The notes below the pieces were generated by a model. That model did not search any database, was not told the origin of the DNA, and saw only the letters and a list, made by a program, of their open reading frames with translations. From Bagarius yarrelli (taxonomy: Eukaryota > Chordata > Actinopteri > Siluriformes > Sisoridae): a stretch of DNA of 64,000 bases. Positions within the stretch are counted from its first letter, which is position 1. The number at the start of each line of letters is the position of its first letter. The stretch covers positions 434,001 through 498,000 of the forward strand of contig VCAZ01000184.1 in NCBI GenBank assembly GCA_005784505.1. The letters are read 5' to 3'. Position numbers and translations under genes: made by a program. Positions 10,901 to 23,239 of the stretch are shown one piece after another.

Positions 10901-11363
10901 TTATCAGGTTGTGCGCCGCAGCAGACGTAGCTAAAATACCGCTGCTAATAACTGTTCGAAATATTCTTATAACGTATACTGATACATGCACAGTTATCCT
11001 GTTTTATTATAGAGCAGTGACGACAGAATGCATTTTCAATATAGCATTCCCACAAGCCAATTTTCAGGCTTCTAATTGGCCAACATATCTTTGAGACTTT
11101 ATTTTTGAGGCATCTTATTGGCCTACATAACTTTACGGTTAGGATTAAATCGCCAGTCGTTGGTTTGCATTGCCCTTGACAGAACTATAGGACATTTTTT
11201 CATTGACATGGGGACATGGAGAGAAGCCATGATTGTGTAGATGTAATGAAGAAAAACAAAAAAAATACTAGTGTACATGTGAGCATGGCTTGAAGTGCAA
11301 ACGAATGAGAGCACAGTATTCAAAATATTCTGTTATACTCTGTCAGAGTAGGTTTATAGGTTT
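10901..11363. other. unannotated DNA
   Basis: No gene or recognised repeat. Confidence 0.45.
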
Positions 11364-11710
11364 CATTTATCTTTTATACCCGCCTATTCTTTAATTCAGG
11401 GCGAGGGGATCTGCTGGAGTCTATCCCAGTTATCTCTGAAAGGGTAAAAGGCAGGAGGGGTACTACACCCTGGACAGGTCGCCAGTCCATCACAGGGCGA
11501 CACACACACACTCACACTCACTCCTATGGGCAATTTAGAATCACCAATCAACCTAACATACATGTTTTTGGACTGTAGGAGGAAACCGGAGAACCCGGAG
11601 TAAACCCACACAAGCACAGGGAGAACATGCAAACTCCACACAGAAAGGCCCCTGCCAGGGAATCAAACCTGGGACATTTCTGGCTGTGAGGCAACAGTGC
11701 ATTAAAGTGG
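11364..11710 (-). mobile_element. Mermaid/DANA-type SINE
   Basis: Near full-length minus-strand copy of a tRNA-headed SINE with long conserved blocks. It contains gggatctgctggagtctatc, ggacaggtcgccagtccatc, cctatgggcaatttagaatc and gagaacatgcaaactccaca, and ends in the antisense tRNA head (gtgaggcaacagtgc). Assignment to Mermaid/DANA is from memory of that family's layout. Confidence 0.85.
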
Positions 11711-12384
11711 CCAATATGAGCCAAGAAAATATTTCGTACACCGTCACGCCAAAAAATTTTCAGCCTACATCCTGCATAATGCAGTAGAAAATGAGATTCA
11801 TTAGACGAGGTGCTATTTTTCTAATCCTTAACTGTCCTGTTAACTAATGAATCCAGAGTTAGCCTTTTTCATTAGCATTTTTGTCAGAGACAGAGCACAT
11901 AAAATAAATCACATTGAATAAATGGTAATGTTAAAAAAGTCATGTGGACTGGAAAAGTGCACCAAGCACAAGACTACCTATTAGAGGAAGTGTGAGTCCG
12001 GTTGCACTGGACCTGTGCTGTAATACCTAAAAACATGAACACGACATGTGTCTGGAGATACAAGATTAATCTCTAGTATCAAATGAGTCTAATACCAGAA
12101 TAACACTGCAAGGACACCAGTAACAAACATACACTAAATCAGTCCCTAAAAACATGCCCCGTCTTGGGATCATCTCGGAATCCTGGTCTTGGCTAACAGA
12201 AAGAAAACCTCACATAGGTTTTTTGCTGTTCTATCAGCCTGTTGTTGCAGTCTGCTTATTTTTCTTTGACCTTAAAGCATGTTTTCTGTTTTTCACACCA
12301 TTCCCAGAGGCTCAATCATTTCTAAAATCCTCAGACCAGCTCATCTGATGCCAACATTTAAAGCAAACTGTTGCTGACATCAAA
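11711..12384. other. unannotated DNA
   Basis: No gene or recognised repeat. The open frame at 12154-12348 has no family signature. Confidence 0.45.
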
Positions 12385-12561
12385 GTGGGAAGTGGAATCA
12401 CACTGCTTAAGGTGTTGGAATGCTAAATAGAATATAGTGGTTTGATTCCCAGCACCACCAAATTGTCACTGTTGGGCCCCTGATTAAGGCCCCTAACCCA
12501 AATTTGCTTAGTTGTATAAAAGAGATAAATGTAAGTCGCTCTGGATAAGGACATCTGCCAA
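12385..12561 (+). mobile_element. tRNA-derived SINE (family A), first of a pair
   Basis: Head gtgggaagtgg with a rearranged A-box region, box-B-like gtttgattcccagcaccacc, body and a good tail (gtcgctctggataaggacat). The next copy starts without a spacer. Confidence 0.85.
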
Positions 12562-12733
12562 AGTGGGGAAAAGGTTGGGTTAGTGGTTAAGGTGTTGGAC
12601 TGATACCAGGTAAAACCGGGGTTTGATTTCCAGCACCACCAAGCCATCACTGCTGGGCCCCTGAGAAAGGCCCTCAACCCCCAATTGCTCAGTTGTAGAA
12701 AAAGACATAAAGGTAAGTCTTTCTGGATAAGAG
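12562..12733 (+). mobile_element. tRNA-derived SINE (family A), second of a pair
   Basis: Head tagtggttaaggtgttggac, body gggcccctgagaaaggccct, tail tctttctggataagagct. It follows 12385-12561 head-to-tail. Confidence 0.85.
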
Positions 12734-13294
12734 CTTAAATATGTTCTCCATGTTGATGTTAAAGTGAGCCAGCGCTTGACTGCATCTACATCACTGTATG
12801 CATGTTCCCTTTTTCCATATGATCAACCTAATTTAATATTGGCATGAACAAGTAGGGGTAACTAATAAGCAGTTGTGCATTTAAACATTATGTGATTTGC
12901 TGACAATCGGCCAGCCGTCCTACTGAGATCTCCTAGACCGCAAATTACATTTCTGAAAACTACTGCATGTTCCCCGACTATGTGTAGTCTAACTGTAATG
13001 GAAAATACATTTTAGCTCCTCTCTCAAAGGTTTTTAAATGCAATTTTTCTTCTGATGTTCTTAGAAATAAGTGTGTCTCAGGTCCAAATGACTCAGTAAT
13101 ATAATTCCCCTGTTAGACAGTAAACCATAGTAGGGTAGTAATTATGTCAGATGGTAATATAGGAAATATCCCATTATAACATGCAATTACTCACTTATTT
13201 CGCATTTTATATATTAATATCTACTTTTTTTAAACTTAAAAACGAGCTTTGAAAGGATCAGGCAACAGTTTAAAGCCAATGTAATACTACAGAT
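12734..13294. other. unannotated DNA
   Basis: No gene or recognised repeat. Confidence 0.45.
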
Positions 13295-13442
13295 CTAGTG
13301 GCTTAGTGGTTAGGGTGGTGGATTGATACCCAAAGGACTGGGGTTCGATTCCCAGCACCACCAAGCCCCCTTAAGGCCTTTAATCCCAATTTCTCAGATA
13401 AATACAAATTGGTCCTGGATGAGGGCTTCTGTAAATGTAAAT
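13295..13442 (+). mobile_element. tRNA-derived SINE (family A), decayed body
   Basis: Head ggcttagtggttagggtggt and box-B-like ctggggttcgattcccagca are well preserved. The body is shortened and the tail reads ggtcctggatgagggcttct. Confidence 0.8.
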
Positions 13443-13861
13443 CTATTTGGAGTTACTGCGCGTGACATAAAACCCGAAACCTGCCTCAATTCTTCGTTTG
13501 GGTGTATCATTACATTTAATGACAGCACAGATTCTGTGGGTCTGACTAGGGATTAAGGAGTTGCTATAGCGCTGCATTTCTGAGGAGCCAAATGAAAACG
13601 CTGGTTTCCGCTGGCCTTTTGAAAAACAGCCCTCTGTGTTTAAGATGCCGTTTTTAACTTTTAATATTTAGCTTTCCAAACGAGAGCTGACCATGAGGTA
13701 AAAAAAAACGTATTTATGATGCTCTGATTAAATAAACCAAAACAAAATTATTCTCGTTTTGAAGCTGAATTCATCCATGGACATCAATTATCTGTCTCAA
13801 TAATAACAGTGAATGTTAGCCGCTGTCTTGTTGAGTGTTTTGATATGGAAAATAATACACA

Positions 13862-13863
<2 letters not shown>
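13443..13863. other. unannotated unique DNA
   Basis: Non-repetitive up to the TA array. The 13443-13640 part is less AT-rich than average. No gene seen. Confidence 0.4.
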
Positions 13864-13949
<86 letters not shown>

Positions 13950-13965
13950 CACAGTATATACATTT

Positions 13966-14025
<60 letters not shown>

Positions 14026-14030
14026 TATAT

Positions 14031-14089
<59 letters not shown>
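13864..14089. repeat. (TA)n array with higher-order structure
   Basis: Three long TA runs separated by two copies of acagtatatacattttata, at 13951-13969 and 14022-14040 (71 bp apart). Poly-Tyr/Ile frames on both strands are artefacts of the repeat. Confidence 0.95.
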
Positions 14090-14093
<4 letters not shown>

Positions 14094-16252
14094 ATATAAA
14101 AGGTTTAAAAGTAAATTAATTAAAATAATTATTATAATTTAATACTGTTTCCTGGCCACAGTCCATGTCGCTCATCCAGCTAACTAAACTTGAAGACTCT
14201 GCTTGTAGTCTAATTTTTATGGTTGTGTGTTTAATTGTGCCCAGAATTGAATCTAAACCCAAAGGAGTCATAAATGAGTTTCAGGGAATTGAAAATAAAA
14301 TGCGCATTAATACAAACGGCAGTATTTTTTTTAAAGAATTTGACAAAACCTGAAAAATTGCATCTATTAGACAAAATTGGAGATTAGAACAAATGTAGAA
14401 ATGTGTGGGTAGGAGGCTAAATTATACAGCCGATTTAACACAAGGGTTTTCCAGAGAATAGATAAAAAGATTGCAGGCAGTTTTACATGAAAGAGTGAGC
14501 ATCCTAGTATTAAAAATATATTATCACATCCAGTCTCTAAAAACTTGCAACTGATTTATATTTATGTTTCTTTTTCAATTTTACCTTGTATAATGACGGC
14601 ACCGTGGACACCTAAGACACCAAAAGTCTTTTTTTAGGTCTTGCTAGAGGATGTGCAAACCTGCTTTGAGGAATGTAGCAGTAAATCTGTGGCACGAGGT
14701 GTGTGGCGTTGGCAACGTCACAGTCTCTCAACCACAACCCGGTAATCGTTCACCAGGGACTCATCTACACCATGTAATCAGCCCATGCCACGCATAGTCC
14801 GCTTCGCACTTCTGGTAAACCACGGCATACAAACAGATGGCACAAATAAGCTTCTGGTATTCTTTTACCGTAAAAGGTCAAGTTTGGGGATAATCTAAAG
14901 GTCCAACGATTTTCATTCCACACGTCTGCACAGCAATGCAATCTGCTTTCAAAGTCAGAGTCCTAGTTTCTCTCAAAAAAGGTAGCAGATTTAGTTCATC
15001 TTGAGGACATGGGTATTGGAAATCTTTTACAAACAAAGAATTTCAACTTACAATTTACTTATAATAATAATTCTGGTAACTGATGGAAACCAGTCCTACT
15101 GTATAATAATTAATACTCGGAAATTAAACCTAACTGCTGGAGGTTTATCAGCCAATGGCCTACTGTGATCTCTATTTAGAGAACATTTGGATACATATGA
15201 ACACTTAATTAGTGCTAAATGTTAGCATGTACTGTTTGCTGTTTTGTCTGTATCTGTATTAGTGACTTATTTTTAGGTTTCTGGTAGTCTGGTAGCTTTT
15301 GTTCAGATGGTTCAAAAGAATGTTTGTGCTTTGAGTGTGATTGTCAATAAAATGTCCCAATTAAGCTCCTTGATCATCACAGACACAACAATATTTTTTT
15401 TTCTCCAGACGACTCAATCTTTCTTTGGTATCTCTGCCTGGAAAGATCATGTCTTGTTAAAAAAACTAAACATGTATTTTGTCTTGTGAGGATGTCAGTG
15501 TGAATTATTCTATTGTGTGTATTATGAGGTGTTTAGTTAATACAATTTTGTTAAATATGGCCGAGCGTTTTTATCTGATGCATCCGCAATGCAAAATTTT
15601 CCATTCTATGGCAAGAACAATATCAGTTTTTCCTTCAAAAAAAAAAAAAAGTTAGCATGAAATATATTGGCTTCTTCACAACATTCAATATGCTGCCGGA
15701 CTATTTTAATCGTCACAGATCCTTGTTTATAAAGGAGACAATAACACTGTCCATGTTTGTAGCTTATCACTGTGAACCGACATCATCTTCACTGCTCCAA
15801 TATTCTGTTCACTGAAGTATAAGATTCATTCGTTATTCAAGGGGCAAGATTCAGTAATGTCAAACAACTAGCAGACAAAATGTCCACTTATTAGTCATGT
15901 CCAATGACCATGTCTAAAATTACTTATAATAATAAAATTACTTTATTATTATAAAGATAATAATAGTGAGGTGTGCATTTTTTACTGGATTAATATTAAC
16001 AGAATGCCTCAAAAACACTGCAACGAAATAAAAAAAATAAAAAAACCACTGGAAACAAAAATGCCAGATAGAAAAGTATAATTTATCTGATTCACCCAGT
16101 ATATCATAGAATAAGCATAGAAATCATCTACTATTATCAGTAACATAATGAAAAAATTTCCAAAAAATATTAAAGCTTGATATTGAGATCACTATACCTT
16201 GAAATACTTGTTTTTCTAATTTTATTGTCGGCTTGGGTTATTTTTCCCACCC
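14090..16252. other. long unique AT-rich stretch
   Basis: About 2.1 kb without a recognised gene or transposon. It has an A14 run near 15637 and AT-rich parts at about 15920-16170. The 14640-14960 part is less AT-rich and unclassified. Confidence 0.45.
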
Positions 16253-16308
<56 letters not shown>

Positions 16309-16309
16309 C
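16253..16309. repeat. (CT)n microsatellite
   Basis: Nearly pure CT, broken by one GT and one TT step. Confidence 0.95.
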
Positions 16310-16785
16310 AACCGTTTCATCTCTCTCTCCTGTCCTGTTAATTAAGGGCAAAAAGGGCTAATTAGGGGCTGTTTTTTTTGTGCTGCAGACACAGAGCTAC
16401 AGAACCCTTAGACAAAGTCTTTCATGTCTTATGTTGAAAAAACTAATAAATCTACACAACATTGTCAAAAAAATCCCCATAAACTGACTGTTGACTGTTG
16501 ACAGTTTTGTCGCAACTGAATGTGAACAATTGGAAAAGAAAATGCAGTAATTGTATCTTATTTTATTACAATTTACTGTATTTACTGTACTTGTCTAATA
16601 ATTGTTCAAAACGTATTGAGTCTAGCTGATTTTGCTGGGTATTTTTGGTAGAACCAGAGGCAGATGAAGAACATTAAGTGGTAACTAGAACTACTAATAA
16701 GCTGATATTGATACCTTGTTTATGTCCTAATTTTTGTAATGTACTTTTAATTTGTTATAGTGACTATTTAAAACAAAGAACCGAT
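16310..16785. other. unannotated DNA with clustered TAAT sites
   Basis: Directly after the CT array, ttaattaagggc and gctaattaggggctg (about 16338-16371) give two palindromic homeodomain-type sites 20-odd bases apart. The rest shows no feature. Confidence 0.3.
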
Positions 16786-16977
<192 letters not shown>

Positions 16978-18230
16978 ATGCTGAGTGACATTATCATTCA
17001 TAAACCAGTTCAACAACCCGGCAGGTTTCCGCAGATATACTCTGTGTGCTTCTGGAGGCTAAATGAATATGTCAAACAGAGGTTTAATTTCATGGCTCCA
17101 GCGCAGCGTGAGACCTTTCCCATTTCTAATCTCAGGCAAAGTCACAAACGTTGTGTAAATACACCACCAGACTTACTTTAATGATTAGCTTTTTAATTAA
17201 TATTGCTTACTTAGACGTGTAATTTAAACACACAAAGCATTTGCTTTGGGATTCATTAATTTAATTAACGTGAAAAGAAAGATATAGCACGCTTAATTTA
17301 ATAGGACTAGACAGCCTGACCATCGCCGAACAAAACTCGGCAGGGAAAGCTTTGGCCCGCAGAAGGTTGAAGGTTGAAGATATTATTCCTAAGATTCGTT
17401 AAAGAAAAGACATTTTTTACTTCTTCAAATTTTATCATGCATTAATTTTAATAATTAAAAACGTAAATGTATTTTAGTATATTTAAAAATATTTTTAACC
17501 CCCATCAAACCTTCAGGAGAAATTATTGTTTTTCTTTTATTATTTAAACTTTTTAAAATTCTCTGGTTTTAGTAGTATTTTTTATTTTAATTTAGTTGAT
17601 TAATACCCTAAATTGTAAAGTATTTTGATTTACATCTGTTATAAGTGATATAAAATTATTTTAATAAATTCAATATTTAACCACAGGTGTTAAAACCTTC
17701 CTAATTCATCAGCAAATTTAGTAATTAGGAAAAGGGACATAATATGTATTGCTTGCTATAATTAGTTGCTAGTCTGAAGTTTGTTACCTGTAATAATAAA
17801 GTATGTAAGAAAAATTGGAACAAATTTTTAATTCTACAAGAATTTGAAACAAGAGTTTAACATGCTTCCATTCTCTCCAGACATCTAGCCGTTTCTTCTC
17901 GAAGTCACAGCATCAATAAAAGACCGACAACTATCGATGCTAACGACAGCGTGTTTTACCAAAGATCTTTTCTTCCTACCGCAACACAATCTTTTTTCTT
18001 TTACCTTGTCACAAGTTCAGCTTTGTCAGCTTTCATCAAAAGGCAGCCCTGGCTTTTATGTTTCCGAAGCTCGCCTGTGCTATATTTTTCTCTACAACAC
18101 TTCTGAATCAATGCCACCGTGTTTCTTTCTATGTTCCACTCCTTCCCACATCTGAGACTGTATCGAGGGTCATGTTTTAATATCTGTCAATAGTTACTTC
18201 ACAACTGTTATCTCAAAAGGTTGCCACTTC
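16978..18230. other. unique AT-rich stretch, possible regulatory core
   Basis: The 17010-17370 part is non-repetitive and carries several TAAT-type sites: tttaatgattagc, tttttaattaatat, cattaatttaattaacg. No exon is recognisable; the open frames at 16969-17181 and 17937-18155 lack signatures. Confidence 0.35.
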
Positions 18231-18239
18231 TTAAAGTTC

Positions 18240-18580
18240 ATTCATTCATCCTCTATATCCGCTTATGTCCTAATTCAGGGTCACGGGGGTCTGCTGGAGT
18301 CTATCCCAGCCGTCTCTGAAAAGGCCAAAGGCAGGAGGGGGACACTCTGGACAGGTCGCCAGTCCATCACAGGGCCACACACACTCACACTGACTCCTAT
18401 GGGCAATTTAGAATTACCAATCAATCGAACATACATGCTTTTGGACTGTGGGAGGAAACTGGAGAAACTGAAGTAAACCCCCGCAAGCACAGAGAGAACA
18501 TGCAAACTCCACACAGAAAGACCCCTGCCCGGGATTCAAACCCATGACCTTCTTGCTGTGAGGCAACACCATGCTGCCCT
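18240..18580 (-). mobile_element. Mermaid/DANA-type SINE with target duplication
   Basis: Full-length minus-strand copy (gggtctgctggagtctatcc through the antisense tRNA head gtgaggcaacaccatgctgc). The 9-mer ttaaagttc occurs at 18231-18239 and again at 18584-18592, a likely target-site duplication. Confidence 0.9.
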
Positions 18581-18592
18581 GTTTTAAAGTTC

Positions 18593-18960
18593 TTTTAAAT
18601 TCTATAAGTTCTATTCTTAACGTTTGTGAGAGTTGTAAGTATCTGATTTTTAGCCTTTTAATACCAGATAATAGGGTACAAATCTAAATCATCTTTATGT
18701 TGAGAGCCCAGTTTTATATTTAGGAGCATCGTGTAAGGTTTTGTTTGCTCCTTCGCTTTTTATATATAATAATGATGCATAATAATGCAGGATAAAAAGC
18801 CGATTATACAGATGAATATTAGTCTGACATACCAGAATAGCCTATTTAAATAACAAACTATTTTGCTTAATAAACTTCAGCATAAACTGCATTAAAATGA
18901 AAAAGGAACAAAGTAACAGGTGACCTTTCATTGTTTATAAGTGCACAAGTTGATATTAAT
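18593..18960. other. unannotated AT-rich DNA
   Basis: No feature seen. Confidence 0.45.
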
Positions 18961-19098
18961 CTCATTTTTTTATCTAACTGAGCAATTGGGAGTTAAGGGC
19001 CTTGCTCAGGGGTCGAGAAGTGGCAGCTTGGTGGTACTAGGAATTGAACCGATGATCTTCTGATCAGCAGTCGAACATCACTGAGCTACCACTTTTCC
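18961..19098 (-). mobile_element. tRNA-derived SINE (family A), tail lost
   Basis: Minus-strand body (actgagcaattgggagttaa, ggccttgctcaggggtcgag) and head (gaattgaaccgatgatcttc to tgagctaccacttttcc). The gtcgctctggataag tail is absent. Confidence 0.8.
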
Positions 19099-20253
19099 AT
19101 AATATGGTAACGCTTTACAATGTTGTGCTTCATTTAACACCCAAAATATATTTGCTTCAATTCATTTTAACCCTTACACTCCCAAAATGTCATCATTTTT
19201 ACCCTTTATAATGGGGACATACAAATTAAGTTTAAAGTTTAATTATAGGATTGGATATCACATGTTTTTTTCTGAAATGTAAAACAACTTGATGTTTTCC
19301 ATATTATTCTGCTTTTAAAACTGTATCTTAGATAACAGCGTGACTTAGCTCAATCAGCTAATTTAATGCTAATCCTAACATAATGTAAGGTTTAAAAAAA
19401 AGATTCTGAGATGTTCATAAGGGCAAATCTGTTAATACATGTTGATGGTTACAGGTACCAAATGTGCAACAATCATCTACTGCGACCAAACAACCGGTGT
19501 GTGTAAACCACGCAATAAAGACTATGTTTTTTTGTTCGATTATTAAATGAAACGATAGAACGATGATTACATCCAATACTGATTTAAACAGTTATTTCTA
19601 CTGGATAATAATAATAGTAGAGTGATACTGGATATTTAATTGGGAGCAACATTAAAGATCAATCACGTCTATAGCTAGCAGCATGGCCGAGAGAGCAAAA
19701 ACAAGTTTCCAGCTGTGTATTATTATCATTTAGGTCTTATGACAAAAGCTACAGTACAGCGTGGATTCCTTCCACCTATTTAAAAATATATTTGGGTTTC
19801 AGACATCACCAGGTGCCTTTTTTATTTCCTGATTATTATGACCAACTGCGTCCGTGCAGCTGTCCTGAGAGAGTCTTTGTGACTATTCACACTACAGGCC
19901 CCAAAGCTGTAAAACACAACCGTCCTTGGACACCACAGAGCGTCTCGTCCTGAACCTGTATAAACATTCTTTGACATGTAAATTTCAAGCTCCCATGTGG
20001 ACGGATCAGATCTGCTTTGTGCAACGCATGAGGACGGCTTTCTGAATTATGCATCACATTTCGTCTATGCTAATTGTTAAAAGGGCTGCCTATGTACTCG
20101 AGAGCAAAACTGGTCGATTTGAGGAGTCTAAGTGTGATGGATGAGTTAGGAAAGTAACATAAGGAATTAAATGCGTCAGTAATTCATATATTGTAGTAAA
20201 GTTCTAGTAGGAATGACGGCTGCTTAACCCTTACACAACTCATAACACAATGC
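19099..20253. other. unique stretch with a candidate conserved block
   Basis: The 19820-20125 part is non-repetitive and less AT-rich. It contains tgaattatgcatcac and an octamer-like atgctaat (about 20068-20075). No ORF. Regulatory function is a guess from motifs. Confidence 0.3.
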
Positions 20254-20480
20254 ACACACCTGACCATCATATCCGTAAGTGTTTTTGAACATCCTATCCC
20301 AGATCAAGTCTCACTTATACTCCTACAACAGTATAAGTGAGATCAGACACTAATGTCTGAGGTGCAGTCAGTGTTCCAGTTCATTCCAAAGGTGTTCAGT
20401 GGGGTTGAATCAAAGTCAGAGGTCTGTGCAGAACACTTAAGTTCTTTAACTCCAGCCAGAACACACCATGTTTAATGGTG
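20254..20480 (-). mobile_element. Tc1/mariner-type relic
   Basis: Antisense copy of the family at 160-680. Terminal-like cacacctgaccatcatatcc is near 20258; coding remnants gtgttccagttcattccaaa and gtgttcagtggggttgaatc follow near 20370-20410, then agaggtctgtgcagaacact. The middle of the element is missing and a short hairpin (20309-20342) sits at the junction. Confidence 0.65.
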
Positions 20481-20589
20481 TTTATGTTATGCCTTCTTTA
20501 TCTGTCTGTAATCTTTCTCTCTTATTTGACTTCTTACTATCCTTTGCCTTTCACATATCTTTGAAATATTGCATGCTTCCTATCTTCTC

Positions 20590-21080
20590 CAACTCTAGCG
20601 GATGCTGAAATTTTAATCCATGCATTAATCACATCACGCCTGGATTATTGCAACGCTCTATTTCTTGATCTGCCTAAAAAAAAAAAAATAATTAAAAAAA
20701 AACTTATTGCAAGGTTAAAATATGTTCAAATCTTAGCAGCAGCAAGAGTTCTCACCTCCACCAGGCGGTTCTGCTCACTTTACTCCTCTACTGCTTTATC
20801 TTTACTGGCTACCTGTGGCATCAGATAGACTTTAAGATAGACTATTTAATGCCTTGAATGTTAAAGTTATGTCTGAACTACTGTACCCCTACTCTCCTGC
20901 CCGGTCACTAAGATCATCTGGTCTGAGGATCTGACTGATCCTCATTATTGGATGTCCACTATAGGTGGTAAGTCATTTGATGTTAATGCTTTTAAGTTAT
21001 GGATCGCATAATTTAGCACCTCTTACACTTTTAAACTATTATCTTTATCCACTTTTAAGACTTATCTCAAAATATAATTG
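20590..21080 (+). mobile_element. L2/CR1-like LINE, reverse transcriptase C-terminal relic
   Basis: A decayed fragment of the end of a non-LTR retrotransposon ORF2. Plus-strand frames read ILIHALITSRLDYCNALFL, then AAARVLTSTRRF, LYWLPVASDRL and YSPARSLRSSG, in the order found in L2-clade reverse transcriptases after the catalytic domain. A later piece matches the family's terminal FK-T-L segment (STFKTYL near 21050). Frameshifts, stops and an A-rich insertion (20678-20701) show it is dead. The catalytic YADD region and 5' end are absent, as is usual for 5'-truncated copies. Confidence 0.8.
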
Positions 21081-21427
21081 TGTAATTTGTATTTTGGATA
21101 ATGTGGCTTCATTTGGCTTTTTGAGCAATGAAACTTTTTCTTCTTCTTCATGTCTTTATATGGAGATCAGGGGGCTTTGTTCACAGGGTCTCTTTGTTTT
21201 TTGTGACAGAATAATGTAATACTTCAACCTACAAAGACATTCTAGACAACTGTCTGCTTCTACTCTATGTTTCAAACTTATAGCTATACAGCGCTACCAA
21301 AATAGTACCATTCATAGTACCAAGGATGCAATCTACGTGACACATTACACACTATGCACCCTACAGTACAGTAAATAATTTTAGGGGTGGTATAATCTTA
21401 AATAGAACATCCTTATTAATAATTAAT
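21081..21427. other. unannotated DNA
   Basis: Possibly includes LINE 3' flank. No clear feature. Confidence 0.4.
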
Positions 21428-21436
21428 TGTTATTTA

Positions 21437-21772
21437 TTAGGGCAGCATGGTGGCTTAGTGGTTAGCACTGTTGCCTCGCAGGCAGATTCTCGGGCAGGGG
21501 CCTTTCTTGCATGTTCTCCCCGTGCTTGTGTAGATTTATTCCGGGTCCTCCAGTTTCCTCCCACAGTCTAAAAACGTATGTATGTTAGATTGATTGATGA
21601 TTCTAATTGCCCATAGGAGTGAGTGTGAGTATGTGTGTGGTCCTGTGATGGACTGGTGACCTGTCCAGGGGTAGAACCCCTCCTGCCTTTTGCCCTTTCA
21701 GAAATGGTTTGGATAGGCTCCAGCAGATCCCCGTGACCCTGAATTAGGAAATAAGTTGGTATAGAAGATGAA
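21437..21772 (+). mobile_element. Mermaid/DANA-type SINE with target duplication
   Basis: Complete plus-strand copy. The tRNA-like head is gggcagcatggtggcttagt ggttagcactg, followed by the conserved blocks cttgcatgttctccccgtgc, attgcccataggagtgagtg and cctgtgatggactggtgacc, ending at ataagttggtatagaag. The 9-mer tgttattta flanks it (21428-21436 and 21773-21781). Confidence 0.9.
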
Positions 21773-21781
21773 TGTTATTTA

Positions 21782-22886
21782 GTAATTATCTAAACATTAA
21801 TTGTGGACTTTTGTAGGAGGATTTGTCCACAGAATTTGTCCCCTCATTCATCATGAGCAAATTTGTTATCATAGCGTGTATAAAGTGTTCAAAATGCCAC
21901 ACTTACTATAGATACTGAAAGTGTAAACTTTGTAGTATAAACACACCTTTCCTTACACACTAGTGTAGTGTACAGTGTTTTATCACATAGGTTTGCTCTC
22001 CCTCCGGCCGTCGTCAATGCATTTCTCTCAGTATTCCACTCGATGAATTTTTTAATATTTTGCAAGCGGGGGGCCTGGCAGAAACCACTGGGTTAAAACA
22101 TAACCCTAAATTAAAAACAATAAGCATTATATTTTCAGAAATGTACCAACTTGCATATGATGTCATTCAGTTATTGTTGTAATAAAGTCATCAGGTAACT
22201 GTGATATAAAGTGTAATGGATAAAACTAGCTGCAAGGTCTAGACAAAAAGCTTTAATATATCTTATTAAGCTTTGAGGAATAAAGCCCCGGGGGGGGAAA
22301 CGCAGCCGTAGGAGAATAATTGAAATCTATAATAAACTCACAGCACAATTACTAACAACACACCTCCCTATGAATCTATTTATTTCAAAACCGCAGCTGA
22401 GAATTACCTTTTATGAATTAAAGAACAACATGTTCATTTTATTCATTTATTCTATGATGTGGTTGCGGGGGTTGGGGTGGAGAAAGAGGACAAGAAAATT
22501 AGATGCAACAGAATTTGATTCTGGAGAACAAAGGACAAGCTAAGGTAAACAAACAAGATCTCAATCTAGAACTAAACGTGGAAACTTAAGGAAACTATAA
22601 AAGGGAAATAGCATCACAAGCTAGAGCATTAGCATTTAGCATTAGCAATTAGCATTACAACCCGAGGAAGACAAAGGAAATGACCTTGGAGGTTAGCCTT
22701 TAAAAGATTTGCCAAAGAAGGTACGAGCCCTGTCTAGAACTTACAAGTCAAGGCAACACTGTACATCCCTACCACAATTAACCCGTCTGTCAGCTGAACA
22801 AGTTACCAATAGTAAAAAAAATAAAGTTTCATGACTATTTACGAACAATGGCCGACACCGGAGACTCACCAAATTCACAATACTTT
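21782..22886. other. unannotated DNA
   Basis: Includes a small degenerate array of agcatt units (about 22623-22661) and a G8 run near 22290. No gene seen. Confidence 0.45.
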
Positions 22887-23239
22887 TCATTCATTTATTT
22901 ATTCATCTTCTATACCTGCTTATTCCCTAATTCGGGGTCACAGGGATCTGCTGGAGCTTTTCCCAGCTGTCTCTGAAAGGGCGAAAGGGAGGCGGGGTAC
23001 AGATCGCCAGTCCATCACAGGGCCACACACACACTCACTCCTATAGGCAATTTATAATCACCAATCAACCTAAAATACATGTTTTTGGACTGTGGAAGGA
23101 AACCGGAGTACCGGAGTAAACCCACACAAGCACGGGGAGAACATGCAAACTCCACACAGAAAGACCCCTGCCCAGGAATTGAACCTGGGTCTTCTTGCTG
23201 TGAGGCAACAGTGCTGACCACTAAGCCACCATGCTGCCT
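22887..23239 (-). mobile_element. Mermaid/DANA-type SINE
   Basis: Full-length minus-strand copy from the attcattt-rich tail through gggtcacagggatctgctgg to the antisense head ccactaagccaccatgctgc. The head gives readable frames on both strands that are not genes. Confidence 0.9.

Noticed and set aside
11396..11747. minus-strand frames recurring at 11.4, 18.3, 23.0 and 57.4 kb as a gene family
   Set aside because: They are the sense translations of Mermaid/DANA-type SINE copies, which are non-coding.
13809..14099. poly-Tyr/Ile frames on both strands
   Set aside because: Translations of a (TA)n array.
22285..22300. G-quadruplex at the G run
   Set aside because: A single G run without further G tracts nearby cannot form an intramolecular quadruplex.
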